Below, piece after piece: positions 51,786 to 61,062 of a DNA stretch of 64,000 nt. The position numbers were made by a program, and so were the translations under genes. Numbering within the stretch: position 1 is the first letter of the stretch; each line of letters opens with the position of its first letter. The stretch comes from Anaerosphaera aminiphila DSM 21120 (GTDB lineage: Bacteria; Bacillota; Clostridia; Tissierellales; Peptoniphilaceae), in the NCBI RefSeq assembly GCF_900129925.1, contig NZ_FQXI01000001.1, forward strand, positions 428,498 through 492,497, read 5' to 3'. The notes under the pieces were generated by a model, which was not told the origin of the DNA, ran no database searches, and saw nothing but the letters and a program-made list of their open reading frames with translations.

Positions 51786-53177
51786 TTAAGTTATGTCTTT
51801 ATTCTTATTACTACTATTATTAGAATTATTGCTTTCAGAACTCTTTGGCTTTCCCTCTCCAATTAATACAACTCTATCTTGTGCTATATAATTTGAACTG
51901 GAAATCTTTTCTGACTTAACCACACTTCCATCTTTTACAATTTCCTTGTAAGTCACATAGTGATACCCTTTGGAACCTGCTTTTTTTACTTGGCTTTCGC
52001 CTTCTTCTAGCTCCGTTGAATACTGATTTATCACTTTAGGTTGTGCTGTTGACACTAATTTTGGAATAATTTCAACTTCATAGTCTCTGTCTGCTTTGTT
52101 TCCAAATATTTGAAAAGTAAGTTCACTTTCGTCTGCATGAGCCTTTATATATAAATTGTGGTCTGTATTATTAATAAATTTTAAATCCTTGTATCCATGC
52201 ACAACTGCCGCATCTGTTCCCAAGGGAACATAAGATATAGGCCTACTGTGATTATACCTTTCAGTTACTTCTAAATCTGATTTTATTAGTGCATTATATA
52301 GAGTTGTAGAAACCTGACAAATTCCTCCGCCGATTCCATTGTCAAACTCTCCATTTACTATTACTCCGGCTTCTTTAAAGCCCGACTCCGAACTAATATC
52401 TCCAACTGTATCGTTGAAAGACACTTCTTCAGATGGTTTAATTAACAAGTTGTTAAAAAAACTTGCTCCCAGTGCAATATTTTCTTTTCTATTTTTATTA
52501 GATCTGGCGTAGTCAGTTGAAAACTCCACTAAAAGTCCATCTATTCCACCAAAATCACTGGCCAACACTTCAGGGTTTGAATTTATTATTGGAAGTTCAA
52601 TTTCTTCTTCACTTCTAATATTTGCATTCACAAGCTCTCTTAACTTATCTGAGTCTACATATTGACCTTGTTTCTCCTCTGATAAGGCAAATCCATGCTC
52701 CTTTGAATAAGTCATTGTGGCATTTTGCGGTTCAATATAAGCCTGCGTTACCAAGTTGTTTATTGAATCGCTTACATCTTGTGAGTTAAAACTCTCCTCA
52801 ACTTTAATATTTTTATTTAAAGTTCCCGAGCTAATTACATTAAAGAAATTTACAATAGGATTGTCTTTTCTACCAATTTGATACGCTTCATCTACAGCAC
52901 TTTTAACATCTGCTGTAAACCCTAAATCCACATAACTTATAGAATAAGTTTGCTCTCCCGATTTAAACTTTAAACTTAAATTTTGTCTATCTTCCTCTTT
53001 AGCTTCTTCTATCTTTTTTATTGCCTCTGCTTTTGTTAAATTTTCAACACTTACTCCATCAATTTTAACTCCACGATGAATTTTTTCGTTTTTCATCTCG
53101 CCATTAAAATATATAAGTGCAATAAAAAGCAATAAAAGTATAGAAGAACCTCCTATAATTATATTTTTCTTCCGCAT
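51786..53177 (-). CDS. VanW family envelope protein with G5 domain
   Basis: A 463-residue membrane-anchored protein: a signal-anchor helix (residues 6-24), two putative peptidoglycan-binding DUF4-type repeats (about 35-200; KIDGVSVENLTKAEAIKKIEEA), a VanW domain (about 225-355; GASFFNNLLIKPSEEVSFND, GGGICQVSTTLYNAL, ERYNHSRPISYVPLGTDAAV), a G5 domain (about 385-440; STELEEGESQVKKAGSKGYH), and an Asn/Ser tail. It resembles YoaR-type proteins that act outside the membrane. Its ATG overlaps the nth stop (TAATG). Confidence 0.93.
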   Translation of the reverse strand: MRKKNIIIGGSSILLLLFIALIYFNGEMKNEKIHRGVKIDGVSVENLTKAEAIKKIEEAKEEDRQNLSLKFKSGEQTYSISYVDLGFTADVKSAVDEAYQIGRKDNPIVNFFNVISSGTLNKNIKVEESFNSQDVSDSINNLVTQAYIEPQNATMTYSKEHGFALSEEKQGQYVDSDKLRELVNANIRSEEEIELPIINSNPEVLASDFGGIDGLLVEFSTDYARSNKNRKENIALGASFFNNLLIKPSEEVSFNDTVGDISSESGFKEAGVIVNGEFDNGIGGGICQVSTTLYNALIKSDLEVTERYNHSRPISYVPLGTDAAVVHGYKDLKFINNTDHNLYIKAHADESELTFQIFGNKADRDYEVEIIPKLVSTAQPKVINQYSTELEEGESQVKKAGSKGYHYVTYKEIVKDGSVVKSEKISSSNYIAQDRVVLIGEGKPKSSESNNSNNSSNKNKDIT

Positions 53178-53824
53178 TATCCAACTTTCCTTAAATAATA
53201 TCTACAATAACTTCTTATCTCACATTCCTCACACATTGGGCTCCTTGCCTTACACACTCGTCTTCCATGAAATATTAACAAGTGATGAGCCAGTGTCCAA
53301 GACTTCTTTTCAATTTTTCTTTGAAGAACTGCTTCAGTTCCCTCAACATCTTTTTCATCTACAAATCCAATTCTATTTGCAAGTCTAAACACATGAGTGT
53401 CAACTGCAATAGCCGGAACACCAAATGCCGTTGATGCAACTACATTTGCCGTCTTTTTCCCAACTCCCGGAAGAGTCATAAGTTCATCAATAGTTTTTGG
53501 AACCTCACCGTCAAATTCTTCAATAATCTTTTTTGAAGTCAATAGTATATTTTTTGCCTTATTTCTATAAAATCCACAGGGCTTAATAATTTTCTCAAGT
53601 CCCTCTAACCCCAGCTCCAAATAATCTATGGGCTTGTTGTACTTTTTAAACATCTCACTGGTAATACTGTTTACCCTTACATCAGTGCACTGCGCCGAGA
53701 GAATTGTCGCCACTAAGAGCTCAAAGGGACTATTGTGATCTAGCTCGCAATGAGCATCGGGATAACATCTTTCGAGAATCTCCAGCACTTCTTTTACTTC
53801 TTTTTTAGTTAATAATTTTCTCAT
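53177..53824 (-). CDS. nth: Endonuclease III
   Basis: A base-excision repair glycosylase/AP lyase. It has the helix-hairpin-helix LPGVGKKTANVV with the catalytic lysine, Asp in VDTHVFRLANR, and a C-terminal 4Fe-4S loop CKARSPMCEECEIRSYC (C-x6-C-x2-C-x5-C). It removes oxidised pyrimidines. The start is the ATG at 53822-53824, two codons inside the longest frame (GTG). The stop and the VanW start overlap. Coupled to DUF503 upstream. Confidence 0.96.
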   Translation of the reverse strand: MRKLLTKKEVKEVLEILERCYPDAHCELDHNSPFELLVATILSAQCTDVRVNSITSEMFKKYNKPIDYLELGLEGLEKIIKPCGFYRNKAKNILLTSKKIIEEFDGEVPKTIDELMTLPGVGKKTANVVASTAFGVPAIAVDTHVFRLANRIGFVDEKDVEGTEAVLQRKIEKKSWTLAHHLLIFHGRRVCKARSPMCEECEIRSYCRYYLRKVG

Positions 53825-53830
53825 AGCCAC

Positions 53831-54112
53831 CTATAATATTTCTATATTTACACTTATTATTTCCACATCTGCAAAGTCGTCAATAAAATCTATGACCTTG
53901 TCCAACACTTCATTTGCATGTGAAGTATTATTAGTTACTACTGCTATTCCCAAAGTGGATTTTTGCCATAGTTCATTACTACCCACTTCTGCCACAGAAA
54001 TATTAAATTTGTTTTTTAATCTTTCAATTAAAGAATTTAATATCCTTCTCTTTTCCTTTAAACTGTTTGGAGAGAACAGCCTTAACTCTATTTTACAAGT
54101 TCCTATAATCAT
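53831..54112 (-). CDS. DUF503 (YlxP-like) protein
   Basis: A 93-residue protein of the DUF503/YlxP family, usually found near ribosome-assembly genes. It starts with IIGTCKIELRLFSPNSLKEKRRILNSLIERLKNKFNISVAEV and has the alternating beta-alpha pattern. Its function is unknown. It lies just upstream of nth with the TAG stop adjoining the nth region. No ribosome site precedes its ATG. Confidence 0.9.
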   Translation of the reverse strand: MIIGTCKIELRLFSPNSLKEKRRILNSLIERLKNKFNISVAEVGSNELWQKSTLGIAVVTNNTSHANEVLDKVIDFIDDFADVEIISVNIEIL

Positions 54113-54176
54113 AAAATAATTATAACATAAAAAATATTTATTAAATGAAATTTACCAAAATGTAACTTATTGTCTA

Positions 54177-54236
54177 TTGACAATTTTTATAACTGTATAT
54201 ATAATCTAATCATAAACTATAACAGTTATAACAGTT
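54177..54236 (+). promoter_or_regulatory. Consensus promoter and half-sites for the GntR operon
   Basis: TTGACA (54177-54182) and TATAAT (54200-54205) lie exactly 17 bp apart, a perfect sigma-70 promoter. AACTGTATA (54191-54199) sits in the spacer. Two tandem TATAACAGT units (54218-54226 and 54227-54235) lie between the start point and the gene. AACTGT and ACAGTT are inverted complements, so these are three candidate GntR half-sites. Confidence 0.8.
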
Positions 54237-54246
54237 GGTGAATAAT

Positions 54247-54609
54247 ATGAATATTTTAATATCAAGCAAAGAAAAAATCCCGATTTACGAGCAATTGGTA
54301 AATTCAATAAGAACAGAAATCTTAACGGGCAGAGCTAAAGAAAATGATCCCCTTCCCTCAATTCGTTCCCTATCTAAATCTCTTGAAATTTCTATAATAA
54401 CAGTAAAGAGAGCTTACGACGAACTTGAAAAAGAAGGGCTTATATTTACTCTGCCCGGAAAGGGCAGCTTTGTCAGCGCTCAAGAAATCGAACGCATTAG
54501 AGAATTTAAAATGGTTGAACTTCAAGAAGAACTTTCAGACATATTAAACTCTGCAAAAGAGTACGGCATTTCCAAAGAAACTATAATTGATTTAATAAAA
54601 CTTTTATGA
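54247..54609 (+). CDS. GntR family regulator, YtrA subfamily
   Basis: A 120-residue short GntR regulator. The winged helix (residues 10-75) reads KIPIYEQLVNSIRTEILTG, DPLPSIRSLSKSLEISIITVKRAYDELEKEGLI, then GKGSFV. Only a short C-terminal dimerisation tail follows, as in YtrA types that control ABC transporters. The longer frame begins with TTG at 54235. The ATG at 54247 has GGTG upstream and a family-like N-terminus. It begins the operon with the ABC genes. Confidence 0.93.
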   Translation: MNILISSKEKIPIYEQLVNSIRTEILTGRAKENDPLPSIRSLSKSLEISIITVKRAYDELEKEGLIFTLPGKGSFVSAQEIERIREFKMVELQEELSDILNSAKEYGISKETIIDLIKLL

Positions 54610-54618
54610 GGTGGTACT

Positions 54619-55464
54619 ATGTTAGAACTAATTAATGTAAGTAAAGATTATTATGACTTTGAATTTGAACTTAAAAATGTTTCCTTTAACCTTGACGAAG
54701 GCTATATTATGGGACTAATTGGCCCCAATGGTTCAGGAAAAACCACAATTATTAATTTAATAATGAATGTTATTAAACCCACAGGTGGCAAAATAAAAAT
54801 ATTCGGACTGGACAACACAATCGAAAACAACGTAGCAATAAAAGATAACATAGGTTTTGTATTTGACAAGTCAATTTATCCTGAAAAGTTAAACTTAGAC
54901 AAGCTGGGCTACATCTATAAAAATCTGTACTCTAACTTTGATGAAAAGTACTTTGAAGAATTAATTAAACAGCTAAACATTCAAAAGCTAAAAAAACTTG
55001 GCGAGCAGTCAAAGGGAAATCAAATGAAATGTCAAATTGCCCTCGCCCTCTCACACAATGCAAAACTTATATTAATGGACGAACCTGCATCAGGACTTGA
55101 CCCAATTGTCAGGCGAGAACTTATGAAAATACTCTTAGAATATAGAGAGAGAACAAATGCCGGAATACTATTTTCAACTCACTTAACTGAGGACTTGGAA
55201 AATATTTCTGACTATATAACTTTTTTAGACAATGGAAAGCTTGTATTTTCTAAGAGCATTGAAGAAATGAGAGACGAGTACAAGATACTCAAGTGCACAA
55301 TTGAACAATCCAAGTCTTTAAATGAATCTGACTTCTTTGGATTTGAAAAAAACGAATACTACTTTAAAGGCCTATTTGGCAATAAAAACATCTTAATTCC
55401 AGAAGATGCTATAGTTGAAAATGCATCTATTCAAGACATTATGTACTACTTAAATAGGAAGTGA
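54619..55464 (+). CDS. ABC transporter ATP-binding protein
   Basis: A 281-residue ATPase with Walker A GPNGSGKTT, Walker B LILMDEPASGLDP and D-loop. The signature is degenerate (LGEQSKGNQMKCQIA instead of LSGGQ), as in several YtrB/BcrA-like ATPases. A C-terminal extension (residues 215-281) is typical of export-type ATPases. It serves the two downstream permeases. The ATG follows GAGGTGGT and is 10 bp after the regulator. Confidence 0.93.
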   Translation: MLELINVSKDYYDFEFELKNVSFNLDEGYIMGLIGPNGSGKTTIINLIMNVIKPTGGKIKIFGLDNTIENNVAIKDNIGFVFDKSIYPEKLNLDKLGYIYKNLYSNFDEKYFEELIKQLNIQKLKKLGEQSKGNQMKCQIALALSHNAKLILMDEPASGLDPIVRRELMKILLEYRERTNAGILFSTHLTEDLENISDYITFLDNGKLVFSKSIEEMRDEYKILKCTIEQSKSLNESDFFGFEKNEYYFKGLFGNKNILIPEDAIVENASIQDIMYYLNRK

Positions 55465-55468
55465 TACT

Positions 55469-56749
55469 GTGACAAACTTTAAAAAGCTTTTAAAAATAAA
55501 TTATGGAATTGGAAAGGGAGTTTTCCAAGGGATATTTACTATGTATCTTATTGCAGTTGGACTTGTTTTATTGCACAGTCTGCCAAATATTAATCCAAGT
55601 CTTACTGCTTCAATTTTAAGAGGAGTATTTTATATATTTTCTACAGTTATATTATTTTACATTCCTTTAATGCAACTTAATAGAAAATTTATGATTTCTA
55701 TTCCAATTGACAATTTAAATACCTATCCCCTTAGTATTTTTATCTCCCAAGTAGCTGTGTTAATTCCCTTTTATTTAGTTTATTTAATTCTAGCTATATT
55801 TCTCAATGAAAGTTTTTATACAAGTGGAATGGTTTGGAGTGTAAATATATTATTTTTTACTTCTCTGCTAAAAACCTATTATAAAGACAATGTTCACATA
55901 GATAAAGAGACAAAAGAGTCTGTTCAATTTCTTTTAACTTTTATTTGTATTTTAGTCTTGGCTCTTTTAGGTGAGTTTTTATTTAAATCTATAAGCAAAT
56001 ATATAGAGCTTTCTATATTTTTCACAATACTTCTATCTATAGCTCTACTTCTTAGAGTTTTGACATTTAAAACTAAAATGGTATATAGAGAAAATATACA
56101 ATTAAAATATAAATCAAAAAACAATAAAAAACTAACTTTTAAAAAAGAAAGCAAGCTTAGTTTAATATTTAAACTCAAAAAGTGGAGTGTAATAAAGTCT
56201 AATGATATTATTTTATTTCTATTTACTATAATTTTTATTATAGTAAAGTTTTTAACAAGTGATTTAACTATAACAGATAAAATATACTACCCAATATTAT
56301 TTTTTCCTTTTTTATTTATTTCACTATATGATTTCCCTAAGATTTATAGTTTAACTATAGGGATTCCTATTGATATAAATAAAATGTGTAAAATTGAAAA
56401 ATTTATAAAATTAATAATGTTCACAGTTACAATATTATTAATTTATATATTTTTTTCTATAACTAAGATTAATTTATATGAAAATTTTATTAAATGTTTT
56501 ATGAGCAGCATTATAGTTAGTTTATTTATATTAAGTATTTATGAATTTTTATTTAGTAATATATCAACACTTTTTTGGAGCTTTGTACTTATTGGAAATA
56601 TAAATTCAAAACATCTCATGATACAAAATAATTATATTATAATTGCTCTATTTATAATTGCAATATCACTTTACTTTTTAAGCTATATATTTTTTAAAAA
56701 TTCAGTAAATAAACATGGTATACAGATTATTGTCGGAAAATCGAATTAA
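55469..56749 (+). CDS. ABC transporter permease (first paralogue)
   Basis: A 426-residue protein with about ten to twelve hydrophobic helices, starting with a GTG. It opens with FKKLLKINYGIGKGVFQGIFTMYLI and has a charged cytoplasmic loop around residues 205-235 (KNNKKLTFKKESKLS). It has no conserved catalytic motif. It matches the next gene in length and in the FKKLL..N....G.FKGIF..Y opening, so the two are paralogues from a tandem duplication. Together with the ATPase it should form an exporter of unknown substrate. Confidence 0.88.
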   Translation: MTNFKKLLKINYGIGKGVFQGIFTMYLIAVGLVLLHSLPNINPSLTASILRGVFYIFSTVILFYIPLMQLNRKFMISIPIDNLNTYPLSIFISQVAVLIPFYLVYLILAIFLNESFYTSGMVWSVNILFFTSLLKTYYKDNVHIDKETKESVQFLLTFICILVLALLGEFLFKSISKYIELSIFFTILLSIALLLRVLTFKTKMVYRENIQLKYKSKNNKKLTFKKESKLSLIFKLKKWSVIKSNDIILFLFTIIFIIVKFLTSDLTITDKIYYPILFFPFLFISLYDFPKIYSLTIGIPIDINKMCKIEKFIKLIMFTVTILLIYIFFSITKINLYENFIKCFMSSIIVSLFILSIYEFLFSNISTLFWSFVLIGNINSKHLMIQNNYIIIALFIIAISLYFLSYIFFKNSVNKHGIQIIVGKSN

Positions 56750-56770
56750 TTTTAATTAGGAGGTGTAATT

Positions 56771-58051
56771 ATGAAAAATTTTAAAAAACTGCTGATTGCA
56801 AATCACATTACTGCAAGAGGAATGTTTAAGGGAATATTTATTACTTATCTTTCCTTTATATTCTTTGCATTTTTAACTAACTATAGAACTTTTGGTAGCG
56901 ACATTGGGAAAATGGCCTTTATAACTCAAATCTCTGCTTACTTTATCATTGCTTCAATAGTAGCTCTAGTTTATATTCCACTAGTTGAACCCAATAAAAA
57001 ATTGTTGCTATCCTACCCTTTAGATAGTCTTAAGCTCTATCCTTTTAGTTTACTAATTTATAAGACTTTTATATTTTTAAGTTTTTACTTAGTTTACTTA
57101 ATTATAGCTTTTATTTTTAAGGACAAACTGTTCTTTAACTTCTATATTTGGATATTAAATATATTGCTATTTACTACAATTTATCAAATTTCAAAAAGTG
57201 GTAAATATCCTAAGATTTTAACTTCTATATTAATAGGTTTACTTTTATCAAATGTATTTTTAGGAACTAATATATTTAATATATATAGCATATTCTTTAC
57301 AGAAAACACTACTTACTTAACAGCCAGCCTTATAATATTTGTAGGACTACTTGTATATTTATTTATAGTGTCACTTAAATTTAATAGCAAAAACAAAGCT
57401 GTTAAAAGTAAAAGACATAAGCTTGATAAAAAGGTTAAATATGAAAAAGATACAAATTTTAACTTTCTATTAAAATTAAAATCTTGGAGTAGTATAAACT
57501 ATTCAAATGTATTAATGTTTGCAATTTATCTCTTTATATTAATTGACGTTATTATAAAGTCTACGAGTACTTCTGAAATAGTATTTAAAACTTTAATGCT
57601 AGTTCCAATATGTATTATATCTATTTACGACCTATTTGATGTACACGAAATGTTTATTGGAGTTCCCATTAATTTAATAAAGTTTCACATTTTTGAAAGG
57701 AGTATAAAGTTCGTTATATACGCTGTATCCAGTTTATTTATTGTATTAATTGCAAATTTTGTATTTCCAATCTTTAATGCTGGCAATATAAATATATACA
57801 TTAGTGCAATTGCATTTGGTTTAATCACTTATAGTATTTATGAGCTTCTTAATATAATTAGCAAAAATGCAGTATTTATATTTTGCCTTACAATATCAAT
57901 ACTTTCAAATATGCTCTTCCAACACCTCAGTTTAAAAGTAACTATTTTCTTTGCCATCGTAAGTATTATTATGATGATTGTGAGCTTTAACGGGACAAAG
58001 AAATTTGTTGAAACAGGCACTTCAATACTTCCACCAGTTAAAAATATGTAA
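56771..58051 (+). CDS. ABC transporter permease (second paralogue)
   Basis: A 426-residue polytopic protein, paralogue of the preceding permease: same length, same FKKLLIANHITARGMFKGIFITYL opening, a central lysine-rich loop (VKSKRHKLDKKVKYEKD) and a matching second half with DLFDVHEMFIGVPINL (compare DFPKIYSLTIGIPIDI in the first). The ATG follows AGGAGGTG. It closes the four-gene GntR-ABC operon. Confidence 0.88.
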   Translation: MKNFKKLLIANHITARGMFKGIFITYLSFIFFAFLTNYRTFGSDIGKMAFITQISAYFIIASIVALVYIPLVEPNKKLLLSYPLDSLKLYPFSLLIYKTFIFLSFYLVYLIIAFIFKDKLFFNFYIWILNILLFTTIYQISKSGKYPKILTSILIGLLLSNVFLGTNIFNIYSIFFTENTTYLTASLIIFVGLLVYLFIVSLKFNSKNKAVKSKRHKLDKKVKYEKDTNFNFLLKLKSWSSINYSNVLMFAIYLFILIDVIIKSTSTSEIVFKTLMLVPICIISIYDLFDVHEMFIGVPINLIKFHIFERSIKFVIYAVSSLFIVLIANFVFPIFNAGNINIYISAIAFGLITYSIYELLNIISKNAVFIFCLTISILSNMLFQHLSLKVTIFFAIVSIIMMIVSFNGTKKFVETGTSILPPVKNM

Positions 58052-58058
58052 ATATTTT

Positions 58059-58084
58059 AAAAGAGCCTTTAAAGGCTCTTTTTT
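58059..58084 (+). terminator. Terminator of the GntR-ABC operon
   Basis: Palindrome with arms AAAAGAGCCTTT and AAAGGCTCTTTT and a T run, directly after the second permease gene. Confidence 0.88.
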
Positions 58085-58102
58085 ATATTACTTACTTATA
58101 AT

Positions 58103-58999
58103 TTAATCTTCCAGATATATTTGTCTGGCTGTCTTTTCATCAACTTTATAGTAGTCTATTCCCCCTATCTTCAAATCAGCTCCTGGAATAGTAACTATAG
58201 ATAAATTTTCTTTATCTAAATACTTATAAGCGTAATACGCTAAGGATATACTCTCTTTAAAATCTATATCTGTTTTTGCCTCTTTATTAAATAGAGATAC
58301 CATTTCCGGAAGTTTAAATATATTTTTAGGTTCTTTTATCTTATTTAAAAGACTTAGTAAGAACTCCTGTTGAGCATTTATTCTGCCAAGGTCCGGAATT
58401 GCATATACATTTCTAGTTCTCAAGTAACTTACTGCATTATTTCCATCTAAGTGATTAGGTCCTCTTTTTAAATCAATAACTAGCGGAGGTACAGTCCAAT
58501 CATCTTTGTAGTAATAGTCATCATACTCCCAATTTATATCTATTCCACCTAAGGCATCTATAATATCTGCCACTAATTTATAATCTACTTCAACGTAATA
58601 ATCTAAATTTATATCTAATAAATCCTCAACTACTTCTTTAGTTGTATCAATACCACCTAAAAAATATGCCGCATTAATTTTTTGGTGTCTTTTCTTTGAA
58701 CCCGGCAAGTATTCAAAATAAGTGTCTCTTGGTATAGATATTAAATTTGCAGTATTTAATTTTTTATTTACTTTTAGTACCATCATAGTATCTGTATGTA
58801 CAGGTAGGTCTTCACTTTCATTTTCCACAGTTGAAGATGTTTCTTTTCCCACCAACAAAATATTTATAATATCTTTATTTAAAAATACATCCTTATCTAA
58901 ATTTTTATCAATATTTGTTAGGAAGTAAACACTTCCAGCAATTAATACAATTAAAATTAATAGTACAACTATAAAAGTTCTCTTGATTATTTTTCCCAT
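58103..58999 (-). CDS. LCP family glycopolymer transferase
   Basis: A 298-residue LytR-CpsA-Psr protein: a signal-anchor helix (residues 8-29) and an extracellular LCP domain. Conserved parts are LLVGKETSS, HTDTMMVLKVNKKLNTANLISIPRDTY, KINAAYFLGG, and HLDGNNAVSYLRTRN. LCP enzymes attach wall teichoic acids or polysaccharides from undecaprenyl phosphate to peptidoglycan. The ATG is preceded by a weak GAAGG. No glycopolymer operon is in the window. Confidence 0.94.
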   Translation of the reverse strand: MGKIIKRTFIVVLLILIVLIAGSVYFLTNIDKNLDKDVFLNKDIINILLVGKETSSTVENESEDLPVHTDTMMVLKVNKKLNTANLISIPRDTYFEYLPGSKKRHQKINAAYFLGGIDTTKEVVEDLLDINLDYYVEVDYKLVADIIDALGGIDINWEYDDYYYKDDWTVPPLVIDLKRGPNHLDGNNAVSYLRTRNVYAIPDLGRINAQQEFLLSLLNKIKEPKNIFKLPEMVSLFNKEAKTDIDFKESISLAYYAYKYLDKENLSIVTIPGADLKIGGIDYYKVDEKTARQIYLED

Positions 59000-59091
59000 A
59001 AATTAAGCCTTCTCTCTATTATTTTAAACACCATTATACCACATGTTCTTAAGATGCTTAATTTCTAACTTTACCGGTTTTATTATAAAAA

Positions 59092-59113
59092 AAGAACCTG
59101 TTAACAGGCTCTT
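59092..59113 (-). terminator. Terminator of the thioesterase gene
   Basis: Arms AAGA-CCTGTT and AACAGG-TCTT, with one mismatched pair. Seven T's follow on the minus strand, after the thioesterase stop. Confidence 0.8.
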
Positions 59114-59141
59114 ATATTCATAAAATCTTTAAACTTTATAA

Positions 59142-59663
59142 TTAGTACTCTAATTTTATAAAATTTTTAAATTCTTCATTTCTCTTTACTCTATCTAAAT
59201 TTCTCTTCTTTCTATCTTCATATCCTGCCATAATTTTTTTCTCTTCTTCTGATTCAGGAATAATCTTAGCTAAAGTTTCACCTTCTTTTAAATTTGTAGC
59301 AACAAAGGTGTAAAAACAATAAGCTCCTAAAAATCTCTCACCTGTAATGGCATCTTCTCCAAAAAATTTAATAAATATCTCCATAGATTTATTTCCCACA
59401 CCTGAGATAAATGCCTCTGCCAATAAAAAGTCTCCCAAGTGAAAGGGTTTTATAAAGTCAAAGGAATCTACTGATGCCGTAATTACAGAACCTCTCACAT
59501 GTCTTATTGCCACTGAGCCGGCTAAGTGGTCTGCATAGTCTAAAAGTCTTCCTCCGTATAAATTTTTCTTTTCATTTAAATCTGACGGCATTATTATATA
59601 AGATGTCTTTACTTTGCTATCAGACGTTGTTTTATAATTGTTATTTTTATAGTTATCTTGCAA
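59142..59663 (-). CDS. Acyl-CoA thioesterase (hotdog fold)
   Basis: A 173-residue hotdog-fold thioesterase of the YkhA/BACH type. NLYGGRLLDYADHLAGSVAIRHV is the nucleotide-substrate site, and VDSFDFIKPFHLGDFLLAEAFI and AYCFYTFVATN follow. It hydrolyses medium- or long-chain acyl-CoA. The start is TTG seven bases after AGGG, with no in-frame ATG near. Confidence 0.92.
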   Translation of the reverse strand: MQDNYKNNNYKTTSDSKVKTSYIIMPSDLNEKKNLYGGRLLDYADHLAGSVAIRHVRGSVITASVDSFDFIKPFHLGDFLLAEAFISGVGNKSMEIFIKFFGEDAITGERFLGAYCFYTFVATNLKEGETLAKIIPESEEEKKIMAGYEDRKKRNLDRVKRNEEFKNFIKLEY

Positions 59664-59864
59664 TTTGTGACCCTACTTTCGTATTGTTTTTTAACAGTGT
59701 TATATTGGCCTTCAAGGAGTTTTCGCCTATTGCCTTTAACACTTCTAATAAGAAAGGCGCTTTATTCCTTTCCCTTTATATTTTATTTCTTGCCTTAATT
59801 AGTACATTTTTTATGGCACTAATTATTTATTTTCATCCATTTCCATATGTTTTTAATTAATTTC

Positions 59865-60953
59865 TCACTTAACACCGACAATTTCCTCTTCAACATTTTT
59901 AACTGTTAAAAAGTCACTGCTCGTCCTAGCTGATTTAAGTGTAACTCTGCTTGCTGCTGATGCAAATTCCATACACTCTTCAGCGCTGCAACCATTTATA
60001 TGAGAATATACATAACCTGCCATAAAGGCATCTCCAGCCCCTGAAGGATTTATAACTTCTACAGGCTTAGCTTTTATAAATATTTCACTTTCTCTATCTA
60101 CATATACACTTCCTACAGCTCCCAAAGTAATTGCCACTGTCTTTACGCCCTTATTAATTAATTCTCTTCCTGCAAGTTTTGCACTCTCTTCATCTTTTAT
60201 TTCCATGCCACTTAAACACTCAGCTTCAGATTTATTAGCTTTTAAAAAGTATATATTATCTAAGAGTCCAATAAGTTTTTTGGACTTATTTACGGAAACT
60301 GCATCTACAAAGTGTTTTTGTTCAATATTTTTTAAAATATATTTCAATGTATCTTTTCTTAAATTTGTATCAATTACACTTACTTCTGCATTTTCTATTA
60401 TCTGTTTTCTCTTTGATATAAGTAGTGGCGTAAACTTTTCCATTATATCCATATCATTTATTGCAATATTCATATCCCTATTTTCATCTAATATAGCTAA
60501 ATATACTGATGTATTGCTGTTATGGATTATAAACATATTTCCCGTGTCAATATCTAATAAGTTCAACTCCGCCAATATATTTTTTCCTCTTTCATCTTCT
60601 CCAACGACTGAAATTAGAGAAGTTCTAAGTCCCAATCTAGCTAAGTTTTCTGATATATTAAGTCCTGCTCCTCCAGAAGATTGCATTACATGTCCGGAAT
60701 TTGAATCGCTTTTTTCTATAAGTTTTTCATTTGAATAACCTACAATATCTATATTTGCTCCTCCAACTACAGTAATATACGGTTCATCTCTTAATATATA
60801 GCATCTTCCCAATATATATCCCTGTTTACTTAAATTGTTAATGTGAACAGCTACGGAAGATCTCTGTATATTTAAAATATCTGCAATTTCCTGTTGCGAA
60901 ATAGTGGGATTTTGTTTTATTAAATCCATTATTTCACTTTCTCTTGGCGTCAA
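59865..60953 (-). CDS. HTH-PfkB sugar/nucleoside kinase fusion
   Basis: A 362-residue protein. Residues 1-58 form an AsnC-type winged helix (IMDLIKQNPTISQQEIADILNIQRSSVAVHINNLSKQGYI). Residues 60-355 form a PfkB/ribokinase fold: VVGGANIDIVGYS, SSGGAGLNISENLARLG, and the catalytic GAGDAFMAGYVY. The arrangement is typical of pseudouridine kinase (PsuK) homologues, which remove modified nucleosides, but I see no pseudouridine-glycosidase gene here. It could regulate its own operon. The start is TTG seven bases after AAAGGGTG. Confidence 0.9.
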   Translation of the reverse strand: MTPRESEIMDLIKQNPTISQQEIADILNIQRSSVAVHINNLSKQGYILGRCYILRDEPYITVVGGANIDIVGYSNEKLIEKSDSNSGHVMQSSGGAGLNISENLARLGLRTSLISVVGEDERGKNILAELNLLDIDTGNMFIIHNSNTSVYLAILDENRDMNIAINDMDIMEKFTPLLISKRKQIIENAEVSVIDTNLRKDTLKYILKNIEQKHFVDAVSVNKSKKLIGLLDNIYFLKANKSEAECLSGMEIKDEESAKLAGRELINKGVKTVAITLGAVGSVYVDRESEIFIKAKPVEVINPSGAGDAFMAGYVYSHINGCSAEECMEFASAASRVTLKSARTSSDFLTVKNVEEEIVGVK

Positions 60954-61062
60954 AATATCACCCTTTCTATATAATGTTTCTCAAACTTATATAAAATTTT
61001 TAAATTTTTTATCAAGTAATATATAATTATATCATATTGACTCTGCAACATTGAACTTACTT

